Assembly: GCA_022575985.1 (NCBI GenBank)
Contig: JAKSXM010000147.1
Coordinates: 23,656,001-23,720,000 of the forward strand
DNA from: Anagrus nilaparvatae
Taxonomy: Eukaryota; Arthropoda; Insecta; Hymenoptera; Mymaridae
Reading direction: 5' to 3'
DNA: 64,000 bases
Shown one piece after another: positions 48,275 through 60,745 of this stretch. Below the pieces are notes generated by a model that was not told the DNA's origin, ran no database searches, and was given only the letters and a program-made list of their open reading frames with translations. Numbering within the stretch: position 1 is the stretch's first letter; each line of letters starts with the position of its first letter. A program made the position numbers and the translations under genes.

Positions 48275-50281
48275 TCAATAATCATCATCATCATCAGATG
48301 ATTCTTGTTTTATTCTCTTATGTGATGTTGTCCCATATTTAATTACATTTTGTAGACCGATACTATCATCACTTGATGATTCTGATGAATCTCTTATACT
48401 TAAAATTGGAGGAATTACTTTGTTTTGGATATGCTCAGATGCTTTGTTATTAAAAATAGCATTCTATATGCCCATAAAAATAAAATATTAATTAAATTTA
48501 TAACATAATACCAAAAAAATTAATCGAAATTTTATGTTTATACCTTAAAATCATTAATTGTAATACAAACGTCGGTTAGCATTAAATTATTGTAGCCAAT
48601 TCTCAAATTAGAACTTATTCTTTCTTGAACATTTTTAACAACTTTTTTTATCAACGCATCCAAATCACCACATACCATACCATTAGTCATTTGTGCTACC
48701 TAAAATTCATTTCATTAATAATAATTGAACAATAATTTTTTGAAAGAAAATTTTGAAACAGTAATATAAATTTACATACAAGTTTGAAATCAAAGTCATT
48801 AGATAACTTCAAATATTTTGTAAGAATTTTAAGAACTTGAATCCTTCCATTTTGATTTGGAGGTCTCATAAAAAATTCCATGTTGTATCTTTTAAATTGA
48901 CTTAAAAATTCGATATTTAAATGATCTGCTTTTAAAGTTGCACCAACAATTACAACCATAGAATTTTCTATTCTATTTGTTTGCATCAATGTGAAATTCA
49001 TAATTTTCTTTTCTATTGGTAATAACTATTTAATAAATTTAATTTAATTAAATATTTTATGCAAAATTTTAAAAATTTTAATGTTCTATATTAAACATAC
49101 TTCTCTTTTTCTAGGTGCGATATAATGCAAATTATCAAAATAAATTATTGCTGCACGATACTCTTTTGCTTTTAAAAATATATTGCTTAAATAAGCTTCA
49201 TAGTTACCTAGTCGTAAGAGTTCTTCACCTAAAATTTTAATATAATATATTATATTATGAAATAAGTTTTTTATACATCAAATTTTTTTTAAATTTCAAT
49301 AGCTTTTATACAAACATCTGATTAAAATAAAAGCAGCTCTTGTTTCATAAGCAATTGCTTGAAACATCAGTCGTTTCCCAATTTTATTAGGACCATAGAC
49401 AAGAATTTTTGGTATTATATAATCAGGATTTTTTTGTCTAAAATTAAACCAAACAGATGTATAACGCAATGGTACTTCTAAAAGTTTTCTCATACTAAGA
49501 AAGGTCTCTTTTAAGCCACCGACATCTTCATAACTAATAGTCTTGGTTCCCATTTCATTATCCTATTATTTTTTTAAAAAGGTTTTAAAATAAAAAACTG
49601 AACAAACTAAGTTTTATTTAATTAAGTAAATAAATTTTTACTCTTCTTTTTCTTGGTATTTTTTTGAATGAAATGGATGTTTGTGAAGTAATTAAGCAAC
49701 ATGGATCTGGATTTGTTGATATAATTTTAAACTCGACTGCTTTGATCCCTCCGCTAAGAATGACATGATCATTGATGCATGCTGGTATACTTTTTTTTGA
49801 AAAATAAGCCTCAAAATATGGTTGCAAGCATTTATCTTCAAGGATTCTAGAATGTAATATGGATAAGAAAGTTATTTTTTTTTTTATAAAATGAAAATTA
49901 TATATATTTTAGGTATGTTATTAAAAGAGTCTTTATAAAGTACCCAGTATAATCATCTAAGGAATCTTCAAAAACTTCGATTTCAACCTTTTTTCCATGC
50001 TTCAAGTTTTTGCATAAAATTACTTCAACTGGATCATTTATTCTTACTTTTAAATTATATCTTACAATTTTATTAATCAATATTTTGTTATCCGTGCATT
50101 CCGTATTATTCATTTTCACTGCGCAAACTGTTATGACTCCGTTTAAAGATCTTAAATAAATATATGATCCTGCAGATACCTGTAAAATTTTCATTCTATT
50201 TTTAGTCAATTCTGCAATGCAATTCTCATCAGAATTTGAAATGTCCACAGTTAGAAGTTGAGGTTTATTGAGTTGAGCCAT
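48275..50281 (-). CDS. Diverged p97/VCP (TER94) paralogue: N domain and D1 only, predicted ATP-hydrolysis dead
   Basis: Seven exons join with correct phase at every junction: 50281-49944, 49846-49642, 49562-49316, 49228-49101, 49025-48780, 48699-48544 and 48463-48275, giving 502 residues (p97 is ~806). Residues ~1-181 follow the p97 N domain (KILINKIVRYNLKVRINDPV, TGILEDKCLQPYFEAYF, GGIKAVEFKIISTNPDPCCL). Residues ~191-440 follow D1: SYEDVGGLKET, a Walker A position reading GPNKIGKR (238-245, p97 GPPGTGKT), Walker B IIYFDN (291-296, Glu replaced by Asn), sensor 1 position Leu 337, first arginine finger Gln 349, second finger retained as Arg 352. D2 is absent, and a Ser/Asp-rich tail ends in DDDDDY. 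The exon 3 donor GTTTGT is weak. p97 unfolds ubiquitinated clients; this copy may bind p97 cofactors or cap rings, which is inference. Confidence 0.9.
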
Positions 50282-50846
50282 TATTATACTACTGATGGTA
50301 TCGCACTACACGAACTCTTTTATATTGTCTCTTCTTTAATAAACTGCAAGGTAAGCTATTTGATCACTGAATCTATTTTTTTGAGGGAAGATTTTTATTG
50401 ATATACCAATTATTATAATCTACATTATTTATTAAGAGTAAAAATTATTATTACATAAAAAAACTATAATGACGAATTTATAACAAATATTTATGTTTAG
50501 TAAATATAAACAATGCAGCAGTGTGCGTTTTTCAACTGTAAAAATGTTACAGCGGTTTTTAACGATTTTTGCGCCCTCTTAAATAATCCAATGTTGTTTA
50601 CGACGTGATTCAAATGCTTATTGCTTGAAACTTGAAAGCTTGATAACTTTTGCACAAGATCTTTTCAATCAGAAAGTGGTCGCTAGATTTAATTAATCTT
50701 AGAATTTTATCTTTATTATATTTAGGACAGACCAGCCACGATATGAGAAAAAAAAATATAAAAAAAAATTAAAAATTATCCATGCAGGGAAACCGCGCTT
50801 TTTAAAATTAATTTATTTGCGTATTAATAATTAATTAAAATTTACT

Positions 50847-51192
50847 TCATTTATTATCTTTCTTAATTTTATTTGCGATTATCGATGAAATAACAGTTCC
50901 TCCCTCCACGAACTGAATAATTTTTGTTTTTAATTTTAGTTTTTTCTCATAAGCGTGGCTATATTCTGTAAAGTCAAAAAAAAAAAAAAAATAGGTATAT
51001 AGGTGCTTTTCATGGGAACTGTATTGTTTACTACACATCAATTAAATCACCTTTTTTTTCAATTTTTTTTGCAGTTTTATGTTTTTCAAGGCCCAAATAA
51101 CTAAAATTTTCAATATTATATGTTACTGAACCAGATGCATTAAGTAAAATATCGCATACACTTTGAGAAAACGACCCGGATGTTTTTGACAT
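50847..51192 (-). CDS. Two-exon small protein of unknown function (86 residues)
   Basis: Exon 1 (51192-51051) begins MSKTSGSFSQSVCDILL. Exon 2 (50965-50847) gives a Lys-rich helical stretch YEKKLKLKTKIIQFV and GGTVISSIIANKIKK before the TGA. The donor AAG|GTGATT and acceptor TTTACAG|AA keep phase (1+2), and the 85 bp intron has a strong polypyrimidine tract, which supports a real gene. The product would be soluble, with no signal peptide or membrane segment. An upstream in-frame Met exists (51276), but MSKTSG is a better start. It lies ~570 bp upstream of the p97-like gene on the same strand. I do not recognise the family; small subunits of complexes with coiled segments have this look. Confidence 0.6.
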
Positions 51193-53103
51193 TTTTATTT
51201 TATATGAGCGTTTTAAAAATTTTAAACTGAAAATTTTCGTTGATAAACCTGTTATCATGAAAACTTTGTTTTCCACGGATCATATATGAGTAGTTAAGTA
51301 TAAAAAAAATTATGGCAGAGCTTTAAAGTGCGTAAATATGGACTGCGTACTAGTAAAATGGTGGGAAGCTTAAAAATAGCTAAAATCGAGGGTCAGACTT
51401 GAATACGACGATACGCTTGGGACTGTATAAAAATTTGTTTCGTTGAAAAAAATGAATTTTGGTGACCTAACAGTTATTAGATTTCGTGACTTATTCAGTT
51501 TCTTTTTTTTTTTTGAATTTGTTTGCTCACTGGATTTGTAATTTTTTCATCTAGTTTATATAATTATGATATGTGATATACTTTTATAAAGAAAAAGCGC
51601 TTTTACATCAATCGGTGTTATTTATTTTTAAATACAATTATATTATTTTAAAAATGTGTATTATTAATTTCCTTTTTAACAAATAGTTATGTGATATGAT
51701 CGGATGACCGCTCGGGTTTACCGGATGATTGCAGAATGTGCCTAAATGTAGACAAACCTTTTGACCTTGCGCCTAATGAAGTAAATAGATAAGTTAGGTA
51801 GATATTTGTGAAAAAAAAACTAAAACTTTTCGTCTTATACTAAAACTTTACTGACTTGGTCAATTTTTAAGTTCTTGGACTTTTCGCATAAATTGAAAAA
51901 TTGAAGCAATTGCTAGAAAAAAGTCCTGATAAAAAAATTAGTGATTTTAACTAGCCAATAGAAAAGCCCAAAATTACGTATTGATAAAAAAAAAGTTAAA
52001 AAGCCATTACTAAAATTTTTTGATAGGGCATTCGAAAACATTTAGAGAACACGGGAAACATTGTGGGAAGGTATGTTTTTTAATATTTTGTTTTTACCTG
52101 ATTTTATCGAGATTTCCTGAGGGTTTTTCAAATAACTAACGACAGGAATGGCTATAGTGGGAAATTTTGAAACACCGAAAAACTTAGATTGGGCATAACT
52201 GGGGCAGACTCAGTTGATTCTCAGGGAACTCAGATTTGCTCAAAGCTCATATTTTACATGATCATATTTTACGAACCCTCTTGTAAACCTGTGGATAAAT
52301 TTTGATAGGTTAACCTGGCAGCTGGTTACCATTTTAGGAAATTTTACCTTTTATTTGATATTGTTATTTAAATATACAGTATACACCTTATGCAAAGTAA
52401 TATCCGGGTCAACATTTAAAAAGTTAAAAATTTAAAATTTTGTGTCAAAAGAGAGGGATTTTGGATGTGAGAAAAGACAGGCGATAGGGATACTGCCTCC
52501 TTTTCTCGCTTGTAAATTCGTTATTTCGACTTTTGTTTTGAAAACAACTTTTTAAATTTTTTGAAAAAAAAATTAAGGATGAATTAAATGTAACTTTTTT
52601 TAGAAAATAGGTATACATTTTTACAAAAAAATATGAATTTAAAATTTAGAATAAAAAAGATACCCCTTTTGCTTTACGTATAACATTTTTAATTAACGTG
52701 ATCATGTATATCGTTTTAGATTTTGCAAAAATTCTGTTTAAAATTAACAATTTTGAAATATGTTCGCATACCTAAGAAGGAAATGAGCATTTGTGACAAA
52801 AATGTTAATTAGGTGTAAAAATATTTGTGCATAATAAAGATAAATTTTTCATATTATTTAAATTTATTTTTCGTTTAATTTAATTACAAAATACCTAATA
52901 TACATTTATTTTTTTATATATTATATACAGACATTTGGTCATTAAAAAAATACAGCTGTAAAAATACCTGTATATTTTATCAAAAATTTTTTATTTATTT
53001 AACAATAAACTAATTTTAAACATTTTAAAGTTATTTAATTGTTTAACATTGTCTTAGCATGCAATAAAATTTATTAATATTAAGAATGGGATTAGAAAAT
53101 TAA
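51193..53103. other. Intergenic DNA, no gene seen
   Basis: AT-rich sequence with no supported reading frame. It contains the promoter side of the small minus-strand gene. No repeat borders were recognised before the MITE at 53104. Confidence 0.5.
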
Positions 53104-53514
53104 CAAGGGGCGGTCCACTCAGAGCACAGAAACTGTGCGCCAAGTGTGCGACCCGTGTACACCAAATTTGCGAATCGTTCTGGAAGCGCTGCTAATATTT
53201 CAAATAAATTAAATAGGAAGGGACCACCATGTTTTATCAAAAAAACCACCCCGTACCCTCTTTTTAATCTTATAAATATGTTAAAAATATTTGCTTCTTT
53301 TGGAATACCGACGAAAGGTTTATAACATTTAAAGGACGATGCGCGGATGATTTTTTTGATAAAACATGTTGGTCTCTAACTATTCAATTAATTTGGAACA
53401 TTAGCAGCTCTTCCTAAACGATTCGCAAATTTGGCTCACACTGGTCGCACACTGATCGCACATCAAGCGCACACTTGGCGCATAGTTACTGTGCTCTGAG
53501 TGGACCGCCCCTTG
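53104..53514. mobile_element. 411 bp hAT-like MITE
   Basis: CAAGGGGCGGTCCACTCAGA at 53104 pairs with its reverse complement ending at 53514. Further inverted blocks follow (GCGCCAAGTGTGCG with CGCACACTTGGCGC; ATTTGCGAATCGTT with AACGATTCGCAAAT; ATGTTTTATCAAAAAAA with TTTTTTTGATAAAACAT). The flanks AAAATTAA and AAAATAAA agree in 7 of 8 bases, as expected of an 8 bp hAT duplication with one change. It is richer in GC than its surroundings. Non-coding. It lies ~160 bp past the stop of the Ala/His-rich gene. Confidence 0.8.
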
Positions 53515-53676
53515 AAAATAAAAAAAACATTTTTTCTTTATAACGCAGCAGATACAATATGAATAATATTCAATATTATAAGATGTACCTATAATACTTT
53601 TTCATTTTACCTGGTTTTATTTTCCAATCCAAATGATTATTTGATAGAAAAATTTTTATAACAAAAGTATCACAAA

Positions 53677-56600
53677 CTAAAATTGATATCCTTCAAAATT
53701 ATCATAATTATCGAAGGATTCACTTTTTGGTGCTGTGCTTATAGTTTCTTGTCCTATAGATTTTTCTATATTTTCAGTTGGAAGTTGTAGAGCTGAAGTT
53801 TCATGGGTTTCTATATCAGAACTATGATGATGATGATCATTGTGATCGTGATCCTTATGGTGCGGATGATGATGATCGTGATCCTTGTGGTGTGGATGAT
53901 GATGATCGTGATCTTTATGGTGCGGATGATGGTGATCGTGATCCTTGTGGTGCGGATGATGGTGATCGTGATCCTTATGGTGTGGATGGTGATCGTGGTC
54001 TTTGTGGTGCGGGTCATGGGGATAGTGAGGGTGATGATCGTGATCCTTATGGTGTGGGTCATGATGGGGGTAATCATGATCGTGATGGTCGTGATCTTTG
54101 TCGTGAGGATAATGTGGAGGGTAAGGTTGATGCGCATTAGCAGCATGTGCAGCGTTGGCAGCTGCTTCCTGTGCATTGCTCTGAGCTTCTTGAGCAGACC
54201 AGGCAGCTTTGTTTGCAGCTGCTTGGGTCGCTTCAAAATCAAGTCTTGCAATATGAAGTTGGTCCTCAAGAGCATCAAGTCTAGCTTTAGCTGCCCCTAC
54301 CATGGTTTTTTGAGCAGCATATTGAGCAGATGCTTGTGAAGATGCTTGGGAAGCGCGCTCTGAGGTTTCTTGAGCTGCATTCAATGCAGTAGTTATTACT
54401 TGAACCTAAAATTAAGTAAAAAAGATAAGCAAATATTAATATATTATTTTTAACTATTTTAATAGCAGAAATAAATTTTTTTAATATTTAATTAAAACTA
54501 TAGTTTCTATATTATGTAAAATATACGATCGCGATGTTTGATAAAGGCAATAAAAGATAATATATAAAATAGTTATGGGTAGATTTAAATGAAGCGTGGG
54601 CGACTTGTATGGTCCGGTCTTTAAAACTGCCCCAAAGTGTTTTTTTCTGAAAGTACTACCAAAAATAAGTCACCAGCCCATTTTTTAGCCTCCCAGAGCA
54701 AAATCTCGATTTTTGGCAGCCATTTTTGTGTTTTGGACTTTTGTAAAAAAAGTAAGAAAAATGAGTCATAGTTTTTTTTATTATTGCTGTAAAAAATTTA
54801 CATTAGCATGAAAAATTTTTTTCATTTAAGTCCGGATAGGAAAATTTCCTGGCTATCCGATTCCGGGATCAAAATTTTTTTTGCGCATGCGCGAGGAATC
54901 GCTAAGATAGGCTGTTTTTTTTCAAATGGCTATTAGTGAAAAATCTTCTAACCAGGCTTAAAATTTTCCTTAAATCTTATATTTTTTGGCGAAAAAAAAA
55001 TTTTGATGGGTCACTGCTTTTTGGGAGCTATAAATAAAAAAAATTAGCAGCTTTCAAAAGATCATTCATTTGGATTCCGCGGGAAATTTTACATAATATC
55101 ACACAAGTGGATTAATTTAAGAAATTTCTTGATTACAGGAAAAAATTTGACAAATTTAAAAAATGTTTGAATCTAGTTATATTTATTTTATTTTGCGATG
55201 CAAAATATACTTACTTGATGCATAGCTTGAGCAGCTGCATTTGCTGCTGTATAAGCTGCTCTATGTGCTTGTTCTAATTGCAATTTTTCACTTTCTAAAG
55301 CTCTGTGTGCATTATACGTTTGCTGTTCCAAACCTCTGTATATAATTTGTTTACCAGCTAAAGCTGCAGCAGCAGTAGCAGCACTTTGAGCAGCTGATTG
55401 GGCCAATTGGTTTTTAGCAACATAAGCAGCCTGATGGGCTGCAGCAGGTTGATTCCAAAGTTGAATATGAGCTGCCTTAGCGGCCCCTTGAGCAATATTT
55501 ACTAAACTTCCACCCGTACTAAAACCAATATGTGGATGATAATGATCATAGCCGTCATCTTGACTTGCTGCAGCTTGAGGATCAATTTCAATTATCGTAA
55601 ACTCTGAATTTGCCAATTGTTCAAGATTTTGACTATTGTCTTGAAGAGCAATTGGCTCATCTTGAATGCTCTTTTTTTCAATAACCTTTTCTTGGAAATC
55701 CTAAAAAGTAAAAAATTGGTTAACGTAATAAAAGAAAAGATGACGATTGTGAAAATAATTATTATTTAATTTGGAAGATATGACTTACGCCACCGAAAAA
55801 TTACGTCACCGGAGATTTTGCCACAGAGAGTTCGCCACAAAAGTATGACCACCAAAATGTTGACAAATAAAAATTACATACAGAGTATAATATAAAAATA
55901 TTTTTTGGATACGATTCTAATTGACCAACAGTGACTTTTACACAAATGTTTTTAATGTCGATTTTTGATATGTAAAATTTAACCACCTATAAAGTTTGAC
56001 ACAAAAAAGTTGACCACAAGAATATTTTTTTAACATTTTAATCTTTGACGCAAACTTTCTTGTAAAGTTAATCTCTTTAATATTAAAAAAGGGAAAAAAA
56101 GTACCACATAGCATGAAATGTTTTTTTTTTTTTTTTTTTTTTTAATATTCTCGTGGTCAATTTTTTGGTGTCAAATTTTATGGTAGTTTAATTTTTCTTG
56201 TCAAAAGTTGACATTCAAAATATACGTGTGAAAATCACTGATAGTCAAATAGGATCGTATCCAAGAAATGTTTTTAAATTATAGTCTGTATGCAATTTTT
56301 ATGTGTCAATATTTTTTGGTGGTCATAAATTTGTGGCAAACTCTCGATGGCAAAATCTCTAGTGACGTAGTTTTTCGGTGGCGTAAGTCATATCTTCCTC
56401 TGATAATTAATTTTTTGAAAATTTTTTTCCCAAAATTTTTGTCACAAAAAAATACAAAAAACCGCAAATTTTTTTTCTTTTTTGATGTAGTACCTAATTT
56501 ATTTCTATAAAAGTACTAGTTTTAGAAAGTTTGTTTATAATCATTTTTTGGATCTGATACTTAATTTTTTCAAAATTTTTTTCTTAAAATTAAAAAAAAA

Positions 56601-57516
56601 AAAAAAATAAAAAAAACAGCAATATTTTTTTTCTCTTTGGATGTAGTACCTAATTTTTTCCTATGAAAGTACCAATATCTGAAAATATGATTATTATTTG
56701 ATATCTCCAATCTAACACTTTTTTTTAAAACTTTTTTTTTCAAAACTTTTTGCATATAAAAATAAAAAAAACAGCAAGCATTTTTTTCTGTGGGAGTACT
56801 AGTTTTAGAAATATTTTTTATAGTCAATTTTTTGGATCTAAAACTTAATTTATTGAATTTGTTTTTTCAAAATGTTTTGCATAAAAAAATAAAAATAATA
56901 ACAATATTTTTTTTCTTTTGGGGCGTAGTACTTAATTTTTTTCTATGAAAGTACTAATATCTAGAATTATCGTTTTTACTAGGTAGAATAGACTATTAAG
57001 AATATTTTGTTACTGTTAATGAGGAATTTTAGTTCCAATTACTTGGCAGCGTTTTTTTTTATTTTTTAAGTGTGAATATAAAATTCCCGGGAAAATCTTC
57101 ATGGATTCGTAATCCCAGGCAAATTTCATATAAAAAAAATGTACTTTCGGACCTCTGAAACTTTACGGGTATATCCAAACACCCCTACCAAGAATATACA
57201 AATCAGGAAACCAGTTTATAATCAATATTAATTTATAATTAAATAAATATTATATTAGGAATGAAATGTCTTAACTACCTACACATTACCTTCTGACTGC
57301 AAAAGTTTATCAAAAAAGTTAAAAATATTTATTTCAGAAATATTTAGGTAACTGATAAATTTAATGGATATATTTTATAACTTTAAAATTTATAAAAAAT
57401 AATGAATTTAAAATATAGAAAATTACCTGAATTTGTTGATTATCAATTTCATTAATATCCGGAGATGTGGCCAGAGTCAATCCAAAATAAATTGACAATA
57501 ATAATATTACCTTCAT
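53677..57516 (-). CDS. Secreted Ala-rich protein with His/Asp repeat tail (DUF745-like)
   Basis: Three exons join in phase 0: 57516-57427, 55700-55215 and 54405-53677, giving 434 residues. Exon 1 is a signal peptide (MKVILLLSIYFGLTLATS). Exon 2 and the first half of exon 3 are Ala- and Gln-rich with long predicted helices (QSAAQSAATAAAALAGKQII, NAHRALESEKLQLEQAHRAA, AKARLDALEDQLHIARLDFE), which resembles the secreted DUF745 family of insects. That assignment is from memory of its Ala-rich LAGKQ-type pattern. The second half of exon 3 is a tandem His/Asp/Pro/Lys repeat (PHHKDHDHH) that could bind metal ions. It ends with a Ser/Thr-rich acidic tail. A structural, glue, cuticle or silk-like role is possible. 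Intron 1 carries a hAT-like MITE. Confidence 0.85.
53818..54110 (-). repeat. In-frame minisatellite encoding His/Asp repeats
   Basis: About 290 bp of tandem ~30-33 bp units (coding strand of CCGCACCATAAGGATCACGA type) encoding PHHKDHDHH variants within the last exon of the Ala/His-rich gene. The low complexity also opens long frames on the opposite strand; these are by-products. Unit number is likely to vary between individuals. Confidence 0.88.
54590..55090. other. Unassigned non-coding block in intron 2 of the Ala/His-rich gene
   Basis: Somewhat GC-richer than its flanks (GCCCCAAAGTG, AGCCTCCCAGAGC, TTGCGCATGCGCGAGG). It looks like a transposon fragment, but no end repeats or coding frame were identified. 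Confidence 0.35.
55773..56398. mobile_element. 626 bp foldback MITE, hAT-like, copy 2
   Basis: Its ends match copy 1 (2984-3604) throughout: GGAAGATATGACTTACGCC at 55773 and the reverse complement ending at 56398. The same inner blocks are present (TTTGCCAC, TATGACCACCAAA, TTTGGTGGTCATA). A 22 bp T run near 56120 is longer than in copy 1. No 8 bp flanking duplication is visible, so it is older or moved by rearrangement. It lies within intron 1 of the Ala/His-rich gene. Confidence 0.85.
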
Positions 57517-60313
57517 ATCTACTTTAAACAATATTTAAGAATAAAAAAAAAAATTTTTGTTTTTCAAATTTTTATTTAACACTTAAAATTAAAAATCTTC
57601 ACTTCCATTTAGCTAGACTATGATAGTAATATAAACTAAAAAGAAAAATTAAATTTTAAATTCCAGTAGCATTGATGAAATAAAATTTGAAAACTTGAAT
57701 ATAAATTTAACAGCTAGTTATGTCCGATCTTTAAAGAAACTTTCCACTGTCTGGTGACAAATACTTAACTTACCGCATAATTTCTCTGCACAAGAATTGT
57801 TGTTTTGCATGAATAAGTTTTTTAAAATATAAAATATCAGTATGATCCAATGAAAATATATTAAAGGATTAGTATTACGAGATTATATTGCGAATGACCA
57901 GAAAGAGGAACAAATTGAGAGCTGCATATTGTAAGTACGATGATACTGCAAATTTTTTTTTTTTGACACTTTTATTATTTACAGATAAATTGTAACTATT
58001 CGACCATTAAACATTTTTTTTATTTTCTCAGACATTAATTGTTAAGCAACATTGAGTTTTAAATAATATTATATTTATTTTTGTTAATTAATTGTATCAT
58101 TAATTTGCTCTAACCACATCGTAAAATATTTTGCATTTAAAATTGCTAACGAGAAGTAAATTTGCTAACTTATACTGCACGTTAATTGATGTTTTTTGAA
58201 AATTCCTATTATATTCTTAAAAAATTTTATAAATTTCTTGAAATTTTTTTGGTATTATAATACAATTAAAAAAAAACTGATAACGGGTTTGGGTATGTAC
58301 ACCAATAACTTGCAGGGAACATGTTTATCTAGTACATCCAAATTTCCTAAAGTATCTTCTAAAATTGCAGTATAGTCCCTAAACCGAGATTATTTGGATA
58401 CTATTTGTTCCAGTAATTATTAATTTTTTTCGTATTAATTTTAATTATTAAATGCTCAAAAAATTATTATTTTTTACTTAGAAACCAGTAAAAACTAAGA
58501 ATAAAACGACATCAATTTTTTTTATGCAAAACAGGAAAATTTAAATTTGCATTATCAATGATTTGCAATTAAGAGGGTTGTTAAATTCAATGAGGTCGCT
58601 TTATCATTTGAAAAACTTTCTCGTTAACTTCCGTATTATAATACCGTATAACAAACATATCAAAATATTCTAAAACGTTTTATTTTGATTCGTCATGTTT
58701 ACAAACTACTTTTTTTTTATATTTAACATTTTATTTGCATATTAATTTTTTATTTAACTAATAATTTTACATCTTTCAAAATAGACAAAATTTAACTCAA
58801 ATATTCAGGAAGAAAATTAGTACAGTTTTTCGATATTTTAATATTCATATAGATATTTCTTTATAAGCAGGCAATTTATTATCAATACTTAAAAAAATCT
58901 GACTGTCTTTGGTAACTCATCAAGCCAAGTTGCTCGTATTGCCATTTATAATTGTTTGAATGGAAAAAAAATCTGACTGCAACAATCAGAATTCTGGTAA
59001 CGGCAACTGGATCTTTTTTGATTTTTAATATTTTATAGTGATCATAGATGTTTATTATATGCAAAACTCTTATTGGTTCAGGGATTTTTTAGATTTTTCG
59101 AAATCTTGACCATATTTGAAAACAAATATTTTTTTGCCAGGGAACTGAATAATTAATTATTTTTTTTTTTAATTGTTACAGAGGCAATTTTCAAAATGTT
59201 AAAAACTTAGCAAATATTCTTGTAGTTTTTTGTTATGTGATTATATCAAGCCAAAATTTTTACCCCAACTTTTAAGTACATTTGCAAGAGGCTCGCTTGT
59301 TAAATTTGAAAGATTTTTGACAAGTAATAATAAGATTTCTCTTTATTTCGCTATCACAAAAATAATAGACTTTAGAGTAAACTGAAGAAAATTTTACATG
59401 GAAGTATCTAGTTGATAAATATTATTATAATAATATAAATATTTACTAAGAAAACCGAAAAAATTCAAAAACTTTAGATGGGTATTATTTAGATTTTTTT
59501 TGCACCTATAGAGCCTAAACAATAGATGGAAAAATCTACAGGAATTCAGAAAAAGGAGTTTTCATGTATTCGACCGAGGAAATACTTTTTAAAGATTTTT
59601 AATTTAATAATAAAATGAAAAATAAAAATATTGAAAAACAAAATGACACGAGTACAGGAATAAATAGTATATTAAGTATCAAGGGCGCAAAAGGGTGCTT
59701 ACACTATTTTTTGCCCTACTGGGCTTAAAACGCGTGCTGAAATTTCACAAAAAAATTGACACATGTATTTTACGGCCGGGCGGGCAAAAAGGATATTTCC
59801 GGATCTTACCTTATCCATATAGTGATTCGGTAAACTCAAGATATTTAAAAATTGATTGTTTCAGGTTAAAGTACATCTAAAAAAACTATAGTTGCCTGAA
59901 GTATAATAGAGATTCAGTTGCCGTCTGCTCTGATTGCCGGATAAAATTAAAGAGAAACAAAAAGTATATTTTTAACAAAAAACAAGTCAACTTTACGGAA
60001 ACAGCCATCAGTGGTGGATAGAGCGTCCTTAATATTTACAATTTTAACCTTTCTATATTTTAGAGTATTATTAAGCAAGCATTAAATATTTTTATTTTCT
60101 TCTTTCATGTAATTTTTTTTAATTCTTTTTTTTATTATAAAATAAAATTTTATCCGTTTATTTAATAATAATTTTAAGTAAAGAATTAATTTTATATAGG
60201 CATAAAAAAAAACTTTTCTTTTGTCTTGCTCTATTGAATTTATTTTTTGTTTCATATTGGAAATATTTTCTTATAATTTCAGAAATTTCACAAACATGAT
60301 ATAATACTTTGAT
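57517..60313. other. Intergenic AT-rich DNA, no gene seen
   Basis: About 2.8 kb upstream of the Ala/His-rich gene and downstream of odorant receptor 2. The open frames at 58882 and 59695 carry no recognisable motif. A slightly GC-richer patch at 59690-59800 has no identified function. Confidence 0.5.
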
Positions 60314-60609
60314 GGGTTCGAATTCCAATCATTTATTTTTCACGATTCATTAATATTTGGTTATATTTTGGGTGAAATGAATCGTGAATCGTAAATGATG
60401 ACATGTAACCTTAAAATAAGGTTTAAAAAAATTTGATTATTTTTTAATAAAATATAAGTATTAAAATAATTGAAGTTAAATCTATTTTTATAATTGTTAA
60501 CTATCATTTTGTTATATAAAAATTTATTTTGAGCTGTCATCATTCATAAATCATAATTCATCCAAATATTAGCGAGTCGTGAAAAATGAGAGATTGGAAC
60601 TCGAATCCA
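60314..60609. mobile_element. ~296 bp foldback element
   Basis: GGGTTCGAATTCCAATCATT at 60314 pairs with AGATTGGAACTCGAATCC near 60590-60609, and TTTTTCACGA with TCGTGAAAAA. A second inner pair is ATGAATCGTGAATCGTAAATG against CATTCATAAATCATAATTCAT. GGTTCGAATTCC looks like a tRNA B-box, but no matching A-box was found. Non-coding. Confidence 0.55.
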
Positions 60610-60745
60610 GACCTGAAAACACAGAAAATTAAAAAAAAAAATTAATAAATTTTCAATCAGGGTATTTTTATATTATTAGTATTTACGAGATCACTATTTC
60701 AACAAAATTTAAATTTTTTATCTGCCAGATTATTATTTGTCAATA

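Noticed and set aside
53778..54339. Long plus-strand open frames (Asp/Gly- and Met/Val-rich)
   Set aside because: They are antisense to the His/Asp minisatellite of the Ala/His-rich gene; low-complexity repeats open all frames. No signal or motif supports them.
60314..60330. tRNA-like B-box in GGTTCGAATTCC
   Set aside because: No A-box at the right spacing and no cloverleaf stems on either strand; it is better explained as part of an inverted repeat.
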